This document shows, one piece after another, positions 45,165 through 55,535 of a stretch of 64,000 bases of DNA (position 1 is its first letter; every line of letters starts with the position of its first letter). Source of the stretch: Paraburkholderia xenovorans LB400. Lineage in GTDB: Bacteria; Pseudomonadota; Gammaproteobacteria; Burkholderiales; Burkholderiaceae. Both the position numbers and the translations under genes were made by a program. Location: assembly GCF_000013645.1 (NCBI RefSeq), contig NC_007953.1, positions 372,001 through 436,000 of the forward strand, given 5' to 3'. The notes under the pieces are model-generated. The model had not been told where the DNA came from and did not search any database. It saw only the letters and a list, made by a program, of their open reading frames with translations.

Positions 45165-46166
45165 ATGTCCTATTCACTTTCGATTCTCGACAAGAGTCCG
45201 ATCGCCGACGGAACAAGTGCGTATGATGCGCTGCGCTTTACGGTCCGGCTTGCGCAGCGCGCAGAGGCGTTGGGTTACAAGCGTTACTGGATCGCCGAGC
45301 ACCACGGGGCGTCAGGGCTCGCCAGTTCCGCACCGGAGATTGTCGTGTCCCATCTGCTCGCGCACACATCGCGCATCCGGGTTGGCTCCGGCGGCGTAAT
45401 GCTTCAGCATTACAGCCCTTTCAAGGTTGCGGAGTCGTTCCGGGTGCTTGCATCACTGGCGCCGGGTCGCGTTGATCTCGGCGTTGGCAAGGCCCCGGGC
45501 GGGTTGCCGTTGACGACGCGAGCGCTGCAATGGTTTCACGACAAGGCGAAGAAGCCCGATTTCGCGCATCAGCTCGCTGAGCTCGACGCGTTCCTGAAGT
45601 TTGGCGTCGCCGAAGATCACCCGCTGGCGGGGGCAGTTGCGCTGCCCACGCCGCCGGAGTCTGCGCAGGGCTTCCTGCTAGGAGGCAGCCCTGAGAGCGC
45701 GGCGCTCGCCGCGCAGCACGGCTGGCAGTTCTGCTATGCCGGCCATTTCAATCGCGACGAGGCTAACCTGAAGCGTTCGATTGACACCTATCGCAGCGCG
45801 ACCGGTCGCGCGCCGCTGCTCGCGCTCTACGCTTTTGCAGCGGAGTCGAAGGCCGAGGCCGAACGTCAGGTCGGACCGCTGCGTATTTTCAAGCTGCAGC
45901 TCTCAACCGGGCAGAGTGTCAATCTCGGCAGTTCCGAGGCAGCTGCAGAGTTCGCCCGCCAGGTTGGCGTGACGGACTACCGGATTGACGAATTGCATCC
46001 GCACCTCATCACCGGCACGTCCGACGATGTGCGCCAGGAACTCAACGCATTGCACGAACGCTTTGGCATCGAGGAATTCGTGCTTGACAGCCCGGTTGCG
46101 GACTACGCATTGCGCCTGGCTTCGGTAGAAGCGCTGGCCGGTGCGGAGCAGGCCGCGCGAGTCTGA
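45165..46166 (+). CDS. LLM-class flavin-dependent monooxygenase (MsnO8-like)
   Basis: 333 aa, a luciferase-like TIM barrel. [20 protein letters not shown] opens the single-subunit MsnO8 branch, with [19 protein letters not shown] and [20 protein letters not shown] following. These motifs line the FMN site. Such enzymes use FMNH2 and O2 from a separate reductase. Here it lies between a TonB receptor and a second LLM enzyme. The substrate is unknown; oxidative C-S bond cleavage is a reasonable guess. Confidence 0.88.
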   Translation: MSYSLSILDKSPIADGTSAYDALRFTVRLAQRAEALGYKRYWIAEHHGASGLASSAPEIVVSHLLAHTSRIRVGSGGVMLQHYSPFKVAESFRVLASLAPGRVDLGVGKAPGGLPLTTRALQWFHDKAKKPDFAHQLAELDAFLKFGVAEDHPLAGAVALPTPPESAQGFLLGGSPESAALAAQHGWQFCYAGHFNRDEANLKRSIDTYRSATGRAPLLALYAFAAESKAEAERQVGPLRIFKLQLSTGQSVNLGSSEAAAEFARQVGVTDYRIDELHPHLITGTSDDVRQELNALHERFGIEEFVLDSPVADYALRLASVEALAGAEQAARV

Positions 46167-46203
46167 TTTTTTCGCCTCCCATTCCCGTTTAATGGATCAA
46201 GAC

Positions 46204-47526
46204 ATGAACCAGCGAAATCTTACTTTCGGCATCATGCTGCACGGTGCAGGTGGCCACATGAATTCGTGGAAGCATCCCGCCGGACCTGCGGATGCCAGCG
46301 TCAACCTCGATTTCATCACCGGCATCGCGCAGAAGGCCGAAGCCAACGGTGTTGCGTTCGCATTCGTGGCCGATGGCCTCTATATCAACGAGAAATCGAT
46401 TCCCCACTTCCTGAACCGCTTCGAGCCGATCTCGATCCTGTCGGCGCTGGCGACCGCGACCTCGAAGATCGGTCTTGCGGGTACGCTTTCGACTTCGTAC
46501 AGCCATCCATTTACCGTGGCGCGGCAGTTCGCGTCGCTCGACCTCATCAGCGGCGGCCGTGCGGGTTGGAACGTCGTCACGTCGCCGCTTGAGGGTTCCG
46601 CGAAGAACTATGGTGGGGAGCATCCGGATCACGAACTGCGCTACGAAATAGCCGACGAATACCTGGAGGTGGTACAGGGACTGTGGGACAGTTGGGATGA
46701 CGATGCGTTCGTGCGCGAGCGCAAGAGCGGGCGCTTCTTCGACCGCGACAAGCTGCATACGCTCGATCACAAGGGCCGGTTCTTCCAGGTTGCCGGTCCG
46801 ATCAATATCCAGCGCTCGCCGCAGGGTCAGCCCGTGATCTTCCAGGCAGGCGCGTCGGATTCGGGGATCGCACTTGCCGGCAAGTACGCGGATGCGGTGT
46901 TCACGCCTTCGCCATCGCTTGAGGAAACGCGGCAATTTTCAGAGCGGGTACGCCAGAGCGCGATCGAGCACGGGCGCGAGGCGACGGACGTAAAGATCTT
47001 TCCAGGCATTGGCCCGATCGTCGGCGAGACGGCGGCCGAAGCCGACGCGAAGTATCGCGCGATCCGCGACCTGCTGACCATCGACGATGCGCTCGCATAT
47101 CTGGGGCGCTTCTTTGAGCACCACGACTTTACGCAATACCCGCTCGACGAGCCATTCCCGGATCTGGGCGAGCTTGGCACAAACAGCTTCCGTTCGGCGA
47201 CCGATCGCATCAAGGCCGACGCCAAGCGCACGGGTTCCACGCTGCGCGAGGTCGCGCTGGAAGTGGCGACGCCGAAAACGCAGTTCATCGGTACTGGCGA
47301 GCAGATCGCCGACGAGCTGATCCGCTGGTTCGATGCCGGTGCGGCCGACGGCTTCATTCTCGGCTTCCCGGTGCAAGCCGAGGGATTCGCCGATTTCGTC
47401 CAATACGTGATTCCGGCGCTGGAGGCACGTGGCCGCTACAGCCGTACGCTGACCGGGACAACGCTGCGCGATCACCTCGGCTTGCCGCGCCGCGAGAGCC
47501 GCTACGCGAAGGTGGAAACGTCATGA
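46204..47526 (+). CDS. NtaA/SnaA/DszA-type FMN-dependent monooxygenase
   Basis: 440 aa from ATG 46204 (ATG 46192 is also possible; the frame is open to 46141, inside the previous gene). Family motifs are [60 protein letters not shown], the signature [20 protein letters not shown] and [20 protein letters not shown]. It corresponds to the group that includes nitrilotriacetate, dibenzothiophene-sulfone and Bacillus CmoJ/YxeK-type oxygenases. In the Bacillus case an N-acetyl-S-alkyl-cysteine is cleaved. The substrate here is inferred, not shown. Confidence 0.9.
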   Translation: MNQRNLTFGIMLHGAGGHMNSWKHPAGPADASVNLDFITGIAQKAEANGVAFAFVADGLYINEKSIPHFLNRFEPISILSALATATSKIGLAGTLSTSYSHPFTVARQFASLDLISGGRAGWNVVTSPLEGSAKNYGGEHPDHELRYEIADEYLEVVQGLWDSWDDDAFVRERKSGRFFDRDKLHTLDHKGRFFQVAGPINIQRSPQGQPVIFQAGASDSGIALAGKYADAVFTPSPSLEETRQFSERVRQSAIEHGREATDVKIFPGIGPIVGETAAEADAKYRAIRDLLTIDDALAYLGRFFEHHDFTQYPLDEPFPDLGELGTNSFRSATDRIKADAKRTGSTLREVALEVATPKTQFIGTGEQIADELIRWFDAGAADGFILGFPVQAEGFADFVQYVIPALEARGRYSRTLTGTTLRDHLGLPRRESRYAKVETS

Positions 47527-47557
47527 CGACGGGCGCGCAACACAGGAGGGCCGGATC

Positions 47558-49366
47558 ATGAGCGACACCAGCCAGCGGCTTGCCGGTTCCACCCGCGCGG
47601 GCCACCTGAACGAAGACGCGGCAGATCGCGAATACGCACACTATCGGATCGTTCCGGCAAGACATCATGCGCGCACAGCCGGAACGGTGCTGGCCATCGT
47701 GCTGATCGGTGTCGTACTGAATTCGGTACTGGGTAATCCGCGCTGGGGCTGGGGCGTCTTTGCAGAGTGGTTTTTCGCCGGGCCGGTGCTCTCTGGCCTT
47801 GGTCGGACGCTCGTGCTCACGGCGCTCAGCGCGCTCTTTGGCTTTGCGTTTGCGATCCCGCTTGCTCTCGCGCGTGTATCCCGTTCGCCGTTGCTGACTG
47901 GCTGTGCGTGGGCGTTCATCTGGCTGTTTCGCTCGATCCCGCCGATCGTGCTGCTGCTTCTGCTGAACAACCTCGGCTATCTGTACGAGACGATCTGGAT
48001 CGGTGTGCCGTTCACGCACATCACACTGCTGGATGAATCGACCACCAACCTGATCAGTCCATTCTTCGCTGCGGTGCTCGGGCTCACGCTGAACGCTGCG
48101 GCGTTTTCGGCAGAGGCGATCCGCGGGGGGATCCTGTCCGTCGATCAGGGGCAACGTGAAGCGGCCGCCGCACTCGGCTTGCCGGGCGGCCGTCAGGTGC
48201 GGCGCATCGTGCTGCCGCAGGCGATGCGCGCGATTCTGCCGACCGCGTTCAACGACGTAATTGGCTTGGCGAAAGGCACCTCGGTCGTCTACATCCTCGC
48301 GATGCCAGACCTGTTCTACACGGTGCAGATCATCTATCACCGCAACCTTGAGGTTATCCCGCTGTTGATGGTCGCAACCGTCTGGTATCTGGTCATCCTG
48401 ACCGCGCTGTCGGCAATCCAGGTTCATATCGAACGGTACTACGCCCGCGGCGCGACGCGCGAGCCGGTGGTGAACTCGCCGCTGACCGCGCTGTTCGGGC
48501 GGTGGGGTGGCGCACGCGCCGCACGGAGAGAAGGAATTGCACCGCCAGCAGGGCAGGATCGTTCTGCAGCTGAAGCGGGCACGGCGGGCTGGGCGCAACT
48601 GCGTGTTGGCGGCAAGGTGGGTATCCATAACGTGTCGAAGAGCTTCGGTACGCTGAAGGTGCTCGACGACGTCTCGCTGGCGTTTCCATCGGGAAGCGTC
48701 ACTGTGATCCTCGGCCAATCGGGCTCGGGCAAGTCGACCCTGCTGCGCTCGATCAATCACCTTGAACGCGTCGACGATGGCTTCATCGACATTGATGGCG
48801 AACTGGTCGGGTATCGCCGGGAAGGGCGCACGCTCTACGAGCTCAAGGAAAAGGACATTCTGGAGCGGCGCCGCGCTGACGTTGGGATGGTGTTCCAGAG
48901 CTTCAACCTGTTCCCGCACCTGACTGTGCTCGAGAACGTCGTCGAGGCACCGCTGGCGGCCGGTGTGCCGCGCGCTCGGGCCGAGGCGGAAGCGCGCACG
49001 CTACTCGCGCGCGTGGGACTCACCGGCAAGGCTGACGCGTGGCCGCGCCAGCTATCTGGAGGCCAGCAGCAGCGCGTGGCGATCGCTCGCGCGCTTGCGC
49101 TAAAGCCGAAGGTTCTTCTATTTGACGAGCCGACGTCGGCACTCGATCCGGAGCTCGTCAACGAGGTGCTCGATGTGATTCGCCAGCTTGCGCGTTCCGG
49201 CACGACGCTGATCATTGTCACGCACGAGATCGGGTTCGCGCGCGAGGTCGCCGACACGATCGTATTCATGGACGGCGGACGCATCATAGAATCCGGTCCA
49301 CCGGCCCGAGTGCTTGGCAATCCGGCTCACCCTCGCACCCGCGAATTTCTTTCCAAGGTGCTGTAG
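47558..49366 (+). CDS. Fused polar-amino-acid ABC transporter: permease (N) and ATPase (C)
   Basis: 602 aa. Residues about 40-310 are a HisM-type permease ([40 protein letters not shown], the EAA loop). A linker of about 45 residues follows. Residues about 355-602 are an ATPase: Walker [11 protein letters not shown]-loop [20 protein letters not shown], signature [19 protein letters not shown], Walker [15 protein letters not shown] and H-loop IIVTHEIGF. Normally these are two genes. Upstream and downstream genes are LLM oxygenases, and the binding protein at 49410 follows directly. It imports a polar amino-acid-like substrate. Confidence 0.93.
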   Translation: MSDTSQRLAGSTRAGHLNEDAADREYAHYRIVPARHHARTAGTVLAIVLIGVVLNSVLGNPRWGWGVFAEWFFAGPVLSGLGRTLVLTALSALFGFAFAIPLALARVSRSPLLTGCAWAFIWLFRSIPPIVLLLLLNNLGYLYETIWIGVPFTHITLLDESTTNLISPFFAAVLGLTLNAAAFSAEAIRGGILSVDQGQREAAAALGLPGGRQVRRIVLPQAMRAILPTAFNDVIGLAKGTSVVYILAMPDLFYTVQIIYHRNLEVIPLLMVATVWYLVILTALSAIQVHIERYYARGATREPVVNSPLTALFGRWGGARAARREGIAPPAGQDRSAAEAGTAGWAQLRVGGKVGIHNVSKSFGTLKVLDDVSLAFPSGSVTVILGQSGSGKSTLLRSINHLERVDDGFIDIDGELVGYRREGRTLYELKEKDILERRRADVGMVFQSFNLFPHLTVLENVVEAPLAAGVPRARAEAEARTLLARVGLTGKADAWPRQLSGGQQQRVAIARALALKPKVLLFDEPTSALDPELVNEVLDVIRQLARSGTTLIIVTHEIGFAREVADTIVFMDGGRIIESGPPARVLGNPAHPRTREFLSKVL

Positions 49367-49409
49367 CACTTCCGGCGCCTTAAATACTGCCATTCGAAGA
49401 GTCGAACCC

Positions 49410-50354
49410 ATGACACCACGTAGGAAATTTCTGGCGAATTTTGCGGCGCTTTCTGCCGTATCAATGGTCTGGCCGGCGGGACGGGCACTAGCCGATATCC
49501 GCTCGTTCGACTTCAGTCCAGAACAGCGTGGACGGTTGCGAGCCCAGAAGAACCCCGCTGCAGTGCGCCTGTTGAGCAACGGATACCGTTTTGTCGAGGC
49601 GGGCGTGCTGACGGTTGCCGTCGCGCCCTTTGCCGCACCGCTCGCAAGCTATGCCACCGACGCGCGCACGATTGTCGGTTCGGATCCAGACTATGCGCAG
49701 CTCGTGGCCGACGCGCTTGGCCTAAAACTGGCATTCGTGCCTGTCGCATGGCCGGACTGGCCGCTGGGGCTTGCTTCCGGCAAGTACGACGCAGTGATCT
49801 CGAACGTGGGCGTGACGGAGCAGCGCAAACAGAAATTTGATTTCACGACCTATCGGCTCGGTTTGCATGCGTTCTATGTACCCGTGGTCAGTGCAATCCA
49901 GTCGATACACGAGCCGAAGGATATCTCCGGGCTGCGCATCATCACAGGTTCGGGAACGATCCAGGAGCGCATCCTGCTGGAATGGAACAAGCAGAACATA
50001 AGCCACGGACTCAAGGAAGCATCGCTCCAGTACTTCGATGATCTGGACTCCGCCTCGCTCGCGCTCCTGTCCAATCGCGCCGATGTGATCTTCAATCCCC
50101 ATGCGCCGCTCGCCTACGCGGCTGCGACGCAAGGAAAGATCCGCCTCGTTGGAACCGTCAATGCCGGTTGGCCGCTCAGGGCCGACGTAGCGATTGCGTC
50201 GCGCAAGGGCGCTGGACTCGCGCAGGCGCTGACCGAGGCGACCAATGGCTTGATCGCTGGAGGTCGATATCAGGCGGCGCTCGCCCGATGGGGGCTTGAA
50301 ACCGAGGCAATCGAGCACTCAGAGACAAATCCACCAGGATATAAGGACGCCTGA
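49410..50354 (+). CDS. Family 3 solute-binding protein, copy 2
   Basis: 314 aa from ATG 49410; the frame opens upstream, but the signal (RRKFLANFAALSAVSMVWPA) fits this start and resembles a Tat signal. Its order matches copy 1: FDFSPEQRGRLRAQKNP, SYATDARTIVGSDPDYAQLV, WPDWPLGLASGKYDAVISNV, EQRKQKFDFTTYRLG and ISGLRIITGSGTIQERI. It directly follows the fused transporter gene and is its cognate binding protein. Confidence 0.9.
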   Translation: MTPRRKFLANFAALSAVSMVWPAGRALADIRSFDFSPEQRGRLRAQKNPAAVRLLSNGYRFVEAGVLTVAVAPFAAPLASYATDARTIVGSDPDYAQLVADALGLKLAFVPVAWPDWPLGLASGKYDAVISNVGVTEQRKQKFDFTTYRLGLHAFYVPVVSAIQSIHEPKDISGLRIITGSGTIQERILLEWNKQNISHGLKEASLQYFDDLDSASLALLSNRADVIFNPHAPLAYAAATQGKIRLVGTVNAGWPLRADVAIASRKGAGLAQALTEATNGLIAGGRYQAALARWGLETEAIEHSETNPPGYKDA

Positions 50355-50415
50355 TCAAGTGGCATGGAGTTTTTTTGTCCGATAAAACCAATACGCGAAA
50401 AGACAGAGGTTCGAC

Positions 50416-51456
50416 ATGTGCGCCGCGCGCGTTGATCATATTGCATTTTTGACACCCGGGAATTACTCCGACGATGAGCCGGAAGCAGGTTTCGAGCGAA
50501 CGCTCGAACTGTTTCGCGTGGGTGAGTCGCTTGGCTACGACAGCGCCTGGGTGCGTCAGCGCCATCTCGAGCGTGCCGTATCATCCGCCGCGACCTTTCT
50601 GGCTGCGGCAAGTCAGCGTACCACGCGAATCGGACTGGGTTCGGCCGTCATCCAGATGGGGTACGAGAATCCGTTCAGGTTGGCTGAAGACCTCGCGACC
50701 GTGGATGTGTTGTCGAAGGGGCGACTCAATGTCGGGCTCAGCGCGGGTGCGCCGAACCACGGTGCGTTGCTGGGTGAGCGGTTATTCGACAGCGATCCAG
50801 ACCTGGTCGATTTCTCGCATGAACGTATAGCCCGCTTGCGCCGGAATCTGGCAGGGGACTGGCTCGGACACGAGGACACCTTTGTCGAATCGGCGGCCGG
50901 GCGGGTTCGACCGCGCGTATCCCCGTACGCGCCGGGGCTGAACGACCGGCTCTGGTATGGGGGTGGCTCGCGGCGATCGATCGAGTGGGCGGGTCGTAAC
51001 GGCTTCAATCTGTTGATCAGCAACATTACCTTGGGTGAGGGGACCGATGATTACCGTGAGGCCCAATTGCGTCAACTTGATCTGTTCCACTCCAGCTGGA
51101 ACGAAGCGCGTGCGCCGCGTGTCGCGCTGGGGCGCGTAATCGTCCCTGTTGATGGCGCCGACATCCGGACACGGCAACGCTATCAGTCCTTCGCGGAAGG
51201 GCGCTATGCGCGTACGCTGATGCCGCATGGCGAGCGGCGCATATTGTTCGTTCCTGACCTCGTCGGGACGGCGGACGAGATTGTCGAGCGCTTGCTTACG
51301 GATCCTGTGGTGGAGGGAGTACGGGAACTGCGGCTCGAGTTGCCGTACGATCTGCCGTTCGAGAACTATCACCAGATTCTTGAAGATTTCATTACACGCA
51401 TTGCGCCCCATCTCGGCTGGCGGCCACCGGCCGAGCGGGAACCTGTGGCTGCATGA
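50416..51456 (+). CDS. LLM-class flavin-dependent monooxygenase, second type
   Basis: 346 aa luciferase-like barrel: VDHIAFLTPGNYSDDEPEAG, YDSAWVRQRHLERAVSSAAT, RIGLGSAVIQMGYENPFRLA, LSKGRLNVGLSAGAPNHG and LWYGGGSRRSIEWAGRNGFN. It differs clearly from the two other LLM proteins in the locus. It follows the binding protein by about 60 bases and probably belongs to its operon. Confidence 0.87.
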   Translation: MCAARVDHIAFLTPGNYSDDEPEAGFERTLELFRVGESLGYDSAWVRQRHLERAVSSAATFLAAASQRTTRIGLGSAVIQMGYENPFRLAEDLATVDVLSKGRLNVGLSAGAPNHGALLGERLFDSDPDLVDFSHERIARLRRNLAGDWLGHEDTFVESAAGRVRPRVSPYAPGLNDRLWYGGGSRRSIEWAGRNGFNLLISNITLGEGTDDYREAQLRQLDLFHSSWNEARAPRVALGRVIVPVDGADIRTRQRYQSFAEGRYARTLMPHGERRILFVPDLVGTADEIVERLLTDPVVEGVRELRLELPYDLPFENYHQILEDFITRIAPHLGWRPPAEREPVAA

Positions 51457-51990
51457 GCGCGACAAGCAGGCGGCTCCTGGTAGGGATTGCCTGCAACGGG
51501 ATGGGGTTGCGACCGCGCGTATTCGATCCGCTATCGTAGGACCCGGCCAACCCGCCGCAAGTCGGTAATGCATCGTCTCCAGCGGCTACGTCGCCTCGGC
51601 TCCTCATCACCGACCGGGAACCTTCGCCGCTAGTCTTGCCAACTTGATTGGCATTGTTCAGATCAGCCCGGCGTGGCTGGCTATCTTGTCGTGCTGTCGA
51701 ACCGGGCAGTGCGAACTTATTTTTTACAACGTTTCGCCATGCCGATGATTCTTATAAGAACGCGGAACGGTGCATAAGAACGCGAAACGGCACACAAGAT
51801 ATCGGCGCGCGCCGGACATCGACGCATATGTATATACATCGTTGAATTTATGACTATCCCGAAAATAATTGGTTGGAGGAGTCGACTTTGATGGACCACT
51901 ATCTGCCCGCTTAACTAAATAATCCGTGTGCTTGCTCGCGCAATGATGCTGGCGCCGCGCATGGTGTCCATTTGTCTATCGGGGTCGATT
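51457..51990. promoter_or_regulatory. Promoter region of the second TonB receptor
   Basis: About 530 bases with no gene. It contains the direct repeat at 51754-51790 and an AT-rich tract about 51835-51885 (ATGTATATACATCG and on). Confidence 0.4.
51754..51790. repeat. Two 17-bp direct repeats at 20-bp period
   Basis: ATAAGAACGCGGAACGG (51754-51770) and ATAAGAACGCGAAACGG (51774-51790) differ at one base. The period of two helical turns would put both copies on one DNA face, as for an activator site, about 200 bp upstream of the receptor gene. Confidence 0.6.
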
Positions 51991-54447
51991 ATGAATAAAA
52001 AAATTTCGGCAATGCCGGGTTGCGGAGCTATTGCGAGGTGGCGGCACAAGACGATTTCGCTGGCAGTCGCCACCTACGCGTGCAGCGGTGCCGCCTACGC
52101 GCAAAGCGAGGCCGTGCCGCCAGTGGCGCAACCGGCTAGCCCCGCGCAGCAATCGGGTGGGCAGGACAACGTGCAGATCCAGGATCGGGTGGTGGTGACG
52201 GGAACGCGTACAGCGACCAAGGCTTCCAGGAGTCTGACGCCGGTGGATGTGATTACGTCCGAGCAGTTGCAGAGCACGGGCCAGACTGATCTGCGCGACG
52301 CACTGGTTTCGCTGTCCCCGGCAATCCAGCGTCAGGCCATGGGTGGCGCGCAAGCCGCTTTGGTCGACGTGCTGACGCTACACGGCCTGACGCCAGACCA
52401 GGTGCTGGTGCTCGTGAACGGCAAGCGCCGGCATTCGACCGCGACTATTTCCCTAAATCCCGGTCCGCAGCAAGGATCCACGGGTGTCGACATCGATCTG
52501 ATTCCGGTGAGTGCTGTCGACCACGTGGAAATCCTGCGCGACGGCGCCGCCGCACAGTACGGTTCGGATGCGATCGCAGGGGTGATCAACATCATTCTCA
52601 AGTCGGACACCAAGGGGGGGTCTATCGAAACGTCGACCGGGCAAACCTATCAGGGCGATGGTCTTCATCAGGACGAGTCCGCGCATTATGGACTCGCCCT
52701 CGGTGCCGGCGGATTCCTCGATCTGAGCGCAGAAGTGTCGCATGAGAATCACACGGACCGGACGTCTCAGTATGCTCATACCGGGGCGCTTGCCGGATCG
52801 ATCAGCAACATATATTTTGGCGATCCGGAGAGTACCCGTGAGGTTGTCGGCTTCAACGCAGGTTATTACCTTGGTGACAATGTAGAGCTTTACGGGTTCG
52901 GCACCTATGCTCACAAGGACGCGGCCAGCTATCAGTCGATCCGGGGCTCTGTCGTTTTGCCGGCGGTCTATCCGAACGGGTTTATACCGCAAGACCTGCT
53001 TGGCGAAAACGATTTCTCGGTCACCGCCGGTGCGAAGGGTGACAATCTGCTGGGCTGGAAGTGGGATTTAAGCACGACCTACGGTGGCGATTACGCTCAC
53101 TTCAGCCAGGCGACGTCGGAGAATATAGGCTTATATCAGGCAACGGGCCAGACGCCGACGAACTTTTACATCGGCAATCAGCAGAGCACCGAGTGGACCA
53201 ATAACCTTGATTTCACGCGGCCGTTCAATGTTCCTCTATTACCGGCGCCTGTGAACGTGTCGTTCGGCTTTGAGCAGCGCACTGAGGGCTATTCGGTCGG
53301 TGCGGGCGAGCCGAATGCGTATCTGTACGGCGGTACGCCGGCGCTGGTCGGTTTGACGCCCGCGAGCGCGAGCAACAATACGCGTGACGTACTCGCCACC
53401 TATATCGATCTGGCGACCAGGCTCACGCAACAATGGCAACTCGATCTGGCAGGACGTTTCGAGCACTATAGCGACGTGGGCAATACCACGAACGGCAAGA
53501 TCTCGACCCGTTACGATTTCACTCCATGGCTCGCGCTGCGCGGTAGTGTTGGCACCGGGTTCCGCGCACCCACGCTCGCAGAGGAATATTACACAACAAT
53601 CAGCCCGACGCCGACTTCGGCGTTCGCATTGCTTGCCGCGAATTCGTCGGCAGCAAGATTGCTCGGCGCACAGGCCCTGAAGCCCGAGAAGTCGACCAGC
53701 TACAACCTGGGTCTTGTGTTGACGCCCGCGCGCGATATCAACGTGACTCTCGATGCCTATGAAATTAGTATCCGCAACCGTATCGTCGAGGGCGGCTCGC
53801 AGGTGGGCCAGGCAGCAATCAATGCCATCGGCCTGGCGGGATTCTCTACTCCGCTGGGGATCCCGGCGTCAGCTATCTCGGCCAGTTATTTCACCAACGG
53901 CGCGAACACTCGCACCGACGGCATCGATCTGGCCGCTACCTACCATACCTACATCGGGCAATATGGCACGATCGATTGGGACGTGGGTATCAACTTCAAC
54001 AATACGACGTTGACGCATCTCGCTGCCGGAGCAAATGGCCAGCCGCTTCTTAATTCCAGGCAGATTGATTACCTGACCAGTGGGACACCGAAGAGCAAGA
54101 TCGTTATCGGCGGAGTCTGGAATTGGGGCAGGTGGGGCGTATCTCTGCATGAGACACGGTTCGGTACCACATCCGCAGAAGAATCTTATAGCACTGGTCC
54201 TAACGCGGGCTCGGTCTCCGTATTCATACCGTTCACCAACAAAGTGGAATACACCACCGACCTTGAGGCTCGTTACGAAGTTACGAAGCACTTTGAGGTG
54301 GCGGTGGGCGCGAAGAATCTATTCAATGAATATCCAAACAAGTTACCGCTGGCAGCTCAATATGCGGGAGCCGATATCGATCCGACGACGTCTGCGATTG
54401 GTATGGACGGAGGTTTCTACTATCTGCGCGCGAAGTACCTTTTCTAG
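51991..54447 (+). CDS. TonB-dependent outer-membrane receptor, copy 2
   Basis: 818 aa from ATG 51991, the first Met giving a normal signal peptide (ISLAVATYACSGAAYAQ). The plug has VVVTGTRTATKASRSLTPVD, LRDALVSLSPAIQRQ, HGLTPDQVLVLVNGKRRHST and VEILRDGAAAQYGSDAIAGV; the barrel ends YYLRAKYLF. It is a close paralogue of copy 1 across plug and barrel, including LTPARDINVTLDAYEISIRN near residue 590. Divergence is largest in the loops near barrel residues 250-330, where ligand specificity would lie. The promoter region has paired direct repeats. Confidence 0.94.
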   Translation: MNKKISAMPGCGAIARWRHKTISLAVATYACSGAAYAQSEAVPPVAQPASPAQQSGGQDNVQIQDRVVVTGTRTATKASRSLTPVDVITSEQLQSTGQTDLRDALVSLSPAIQRQAMGGAQAALVDVLTLHGLTPDQVLVLVNGKRRHSTATISLNPGPQQGSTGVDIDLIPVSAVDHVEILRDGAAAQYGSDAIAGVINIILKSDTKGGSIETSTGQTYQGDGLHQDESAHYGLALGAGGFLDLSAEVSHENHTDRTSQYAHTGALAGSISNIYFGDPESTREVVGFNAGYYLGDNVELYGFGTYAHKDAASYQSIRGSVVLPAVYPNGFIPQDLLGENDFSVTAGAKGDNLLGWKWDLSTTYGGDYAHFSQATSENIGLYQATGQTPTNFYIGNQQSTEWTNNLDFTRPFNVPLLPAPVNVSFGFEQRTEGYSVGAGEPNAYLYGGTPALVGLTPASASNNTRDVLATYIDLATRLTQQWQLDLAGRFEHYSDVGNTTNGKISTRYDFTPWLALRGSVGTGFRAPTLAEEYYTTISPTPTSAFALLAANSSAARLLGAQALKPEKSTSYNLGLVLTPARDINVTLDAYEISIRNRIVEGGSQVGQAAINAIGLAGFSTPLGIPASAISASYFTNGANTRTDGIDLAATYHTYIGQYGTIDWDVGINFNNTTLTHLAAGANGQPLLNSRQIDYLTSGTPKSKIVIGGVWNWGRWGVSLHETRFGTTSAEESYSTGPNAGSVSVFIPFTNKVEYTTDLEARYEVTKHFEVAVGAKNLFNEYPNKLPLAAQYAGADIDPTTSAIGMDGGFYYLRAKYLF

Positions 54448-54698
54448 TTCGGTTTGGCCGGGGAAGCTGGCCATTTTCGCCGATTTCAGGAAAACACATT
54501 CTGTACGCGACACAGGTTCGTGACCGTTGCGGCACTCTCCGCTGCGCAGGAAGTGGCGGAGAGGGGAGGGATTCGCCGGATCTCGTCGCCGCTTAGCAGA
54601 ACCGTTCATATTGCTGGATCAATTTCTTCGTGGCTATTGGGGTACTGAACCCGGAGAATCTTTGTTTCTCTGACCGGACCCAAAGGGGATTGCTGACC

Positions 54699-55043
54699 AT
54701 GAGCCGAGATTTGCTGCTGTTGCTGGAACCGGGCTTCACCGATTCCGCTCACCCGGGCGAGCGCTTTGTCTGTCCACACAGCGTGGCGATTGAAGGGCTG
54801 CTTGCGAGCGACCCCGTGCGGATCGCGCGACTCGACGTGAAGCACATACCGTTTTTGCGACCGAGGCGCGACGTGATCGCAGCTCTCGACGATGAGCATC
54901 AGGGCCTGCCGGTACTGGTGCTCGGCAGCGAGCATCCCGTACCCGAGGACGCGCAGACGCTCGGCGACAAGCGCTTCGTCACCGACACCAAGCGGATTCT
55001 TGCGTTGCTGGCCGAGCGGCACGGCTTCCCGAAAATCCATTGA
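54699..55043 (+). CDS. DUF3088 family protein
   Basis: 114 aa from ATG 54699 (AAAGGGGA upstream). MSRDLLLLLEPGFTDSAHPG, then FVCPHSVAIEGLLAS, with the CPHS motif at the expected C-P-x-x position of a thioredoxin-like or thiol-transferase-like fold, and LPVLVLGSEHPVPEDAQTLG. I know it as DUF3088; its function is not established. Its place among presumed sulfur-processing genes is suggestive. Confidence 0.75.
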   Translation: MSRDLLLLLEPGFTDSAHPGERFVCPHSVAIEGLLASDPVRIARLDVKHIPFLRPRRDVIAALDDEHQGLPVLVLGSEHPVPEDAQTLGDKRFVTDTKRILALLAERHGFPKIH

Positions 55044-55127
55044 ACTCTTCAAATCTATTGACACGCCGTGCTGGTTTGCTGCGAGCACAACTACCTCGAT
55101 CATTCTCAGTGTCCGCGGGAGTTCATC

Positions 55128-55450
55128 ATGTCTGCGCTGGATACTGCCGTATTCCGGCCACCGGACAGCCCGGGCAGACTGCCCTTGACTGGATCCGCAC
55201 GCTCGTGTCGGCTCTATGGACGGGGCACCTGCGACACGAACGGTTTCGTTGGCAGCATGCTTGCGCTGCTGCCGGAGATGCTCGACGGCAAGCTCCCGCA
55301 ACCAGTGCACTCGCGCTGTCGTATGACGAGGAAATCGGCTGCGGCGGTGCACCGAACATGGTTGCCGATCTGAAGAAACGCGGTTTGAGAGTGTTTCCTG
55401 CGGCATCTGATTTGCAGTCCGAAGGAGCCATACGGCGTCGATCGACGTAA
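55128..55450 (+). pseudogene. M20 deacetylase (acetylornithine deacetylase/ArgE-like) remnant
   Basis: Pieces in different frames: TALDWIRTLVS near 55182; RLYGRGTCDTNGFVGSMLAL and LPEMLDGKLPQPVH from 55212 to 55310; then ALSYDEEIGCGGAPNMVADL near 55310-55370 and KKRGLRVFPAA. R-G-x-x-D-x-x-G and the E-E-I-G-C metal segment are diagnostic of M20 deacetylases. More than half of the protein is missing. It points to a former N-acetyl-amino-acid deacetylase in this locus. Confidence 0.75.
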
Positions 55451-55535
55451 AGACGGCGGACAATCCGCTCTATGACCGGTGTGCCACTGCTGTTGCAGGC
55501 TCGCACCTTTTTCGTCAATGTCAGGTGATTACCTT

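Noticed and set aside
47354-48919. 521-aa minus-strand open frame
   Set aside because: It lies antisense to the fused ABC transporter, is Arg/Gln/His-rich and has no domain pattern; it is a GC-driven shadow.
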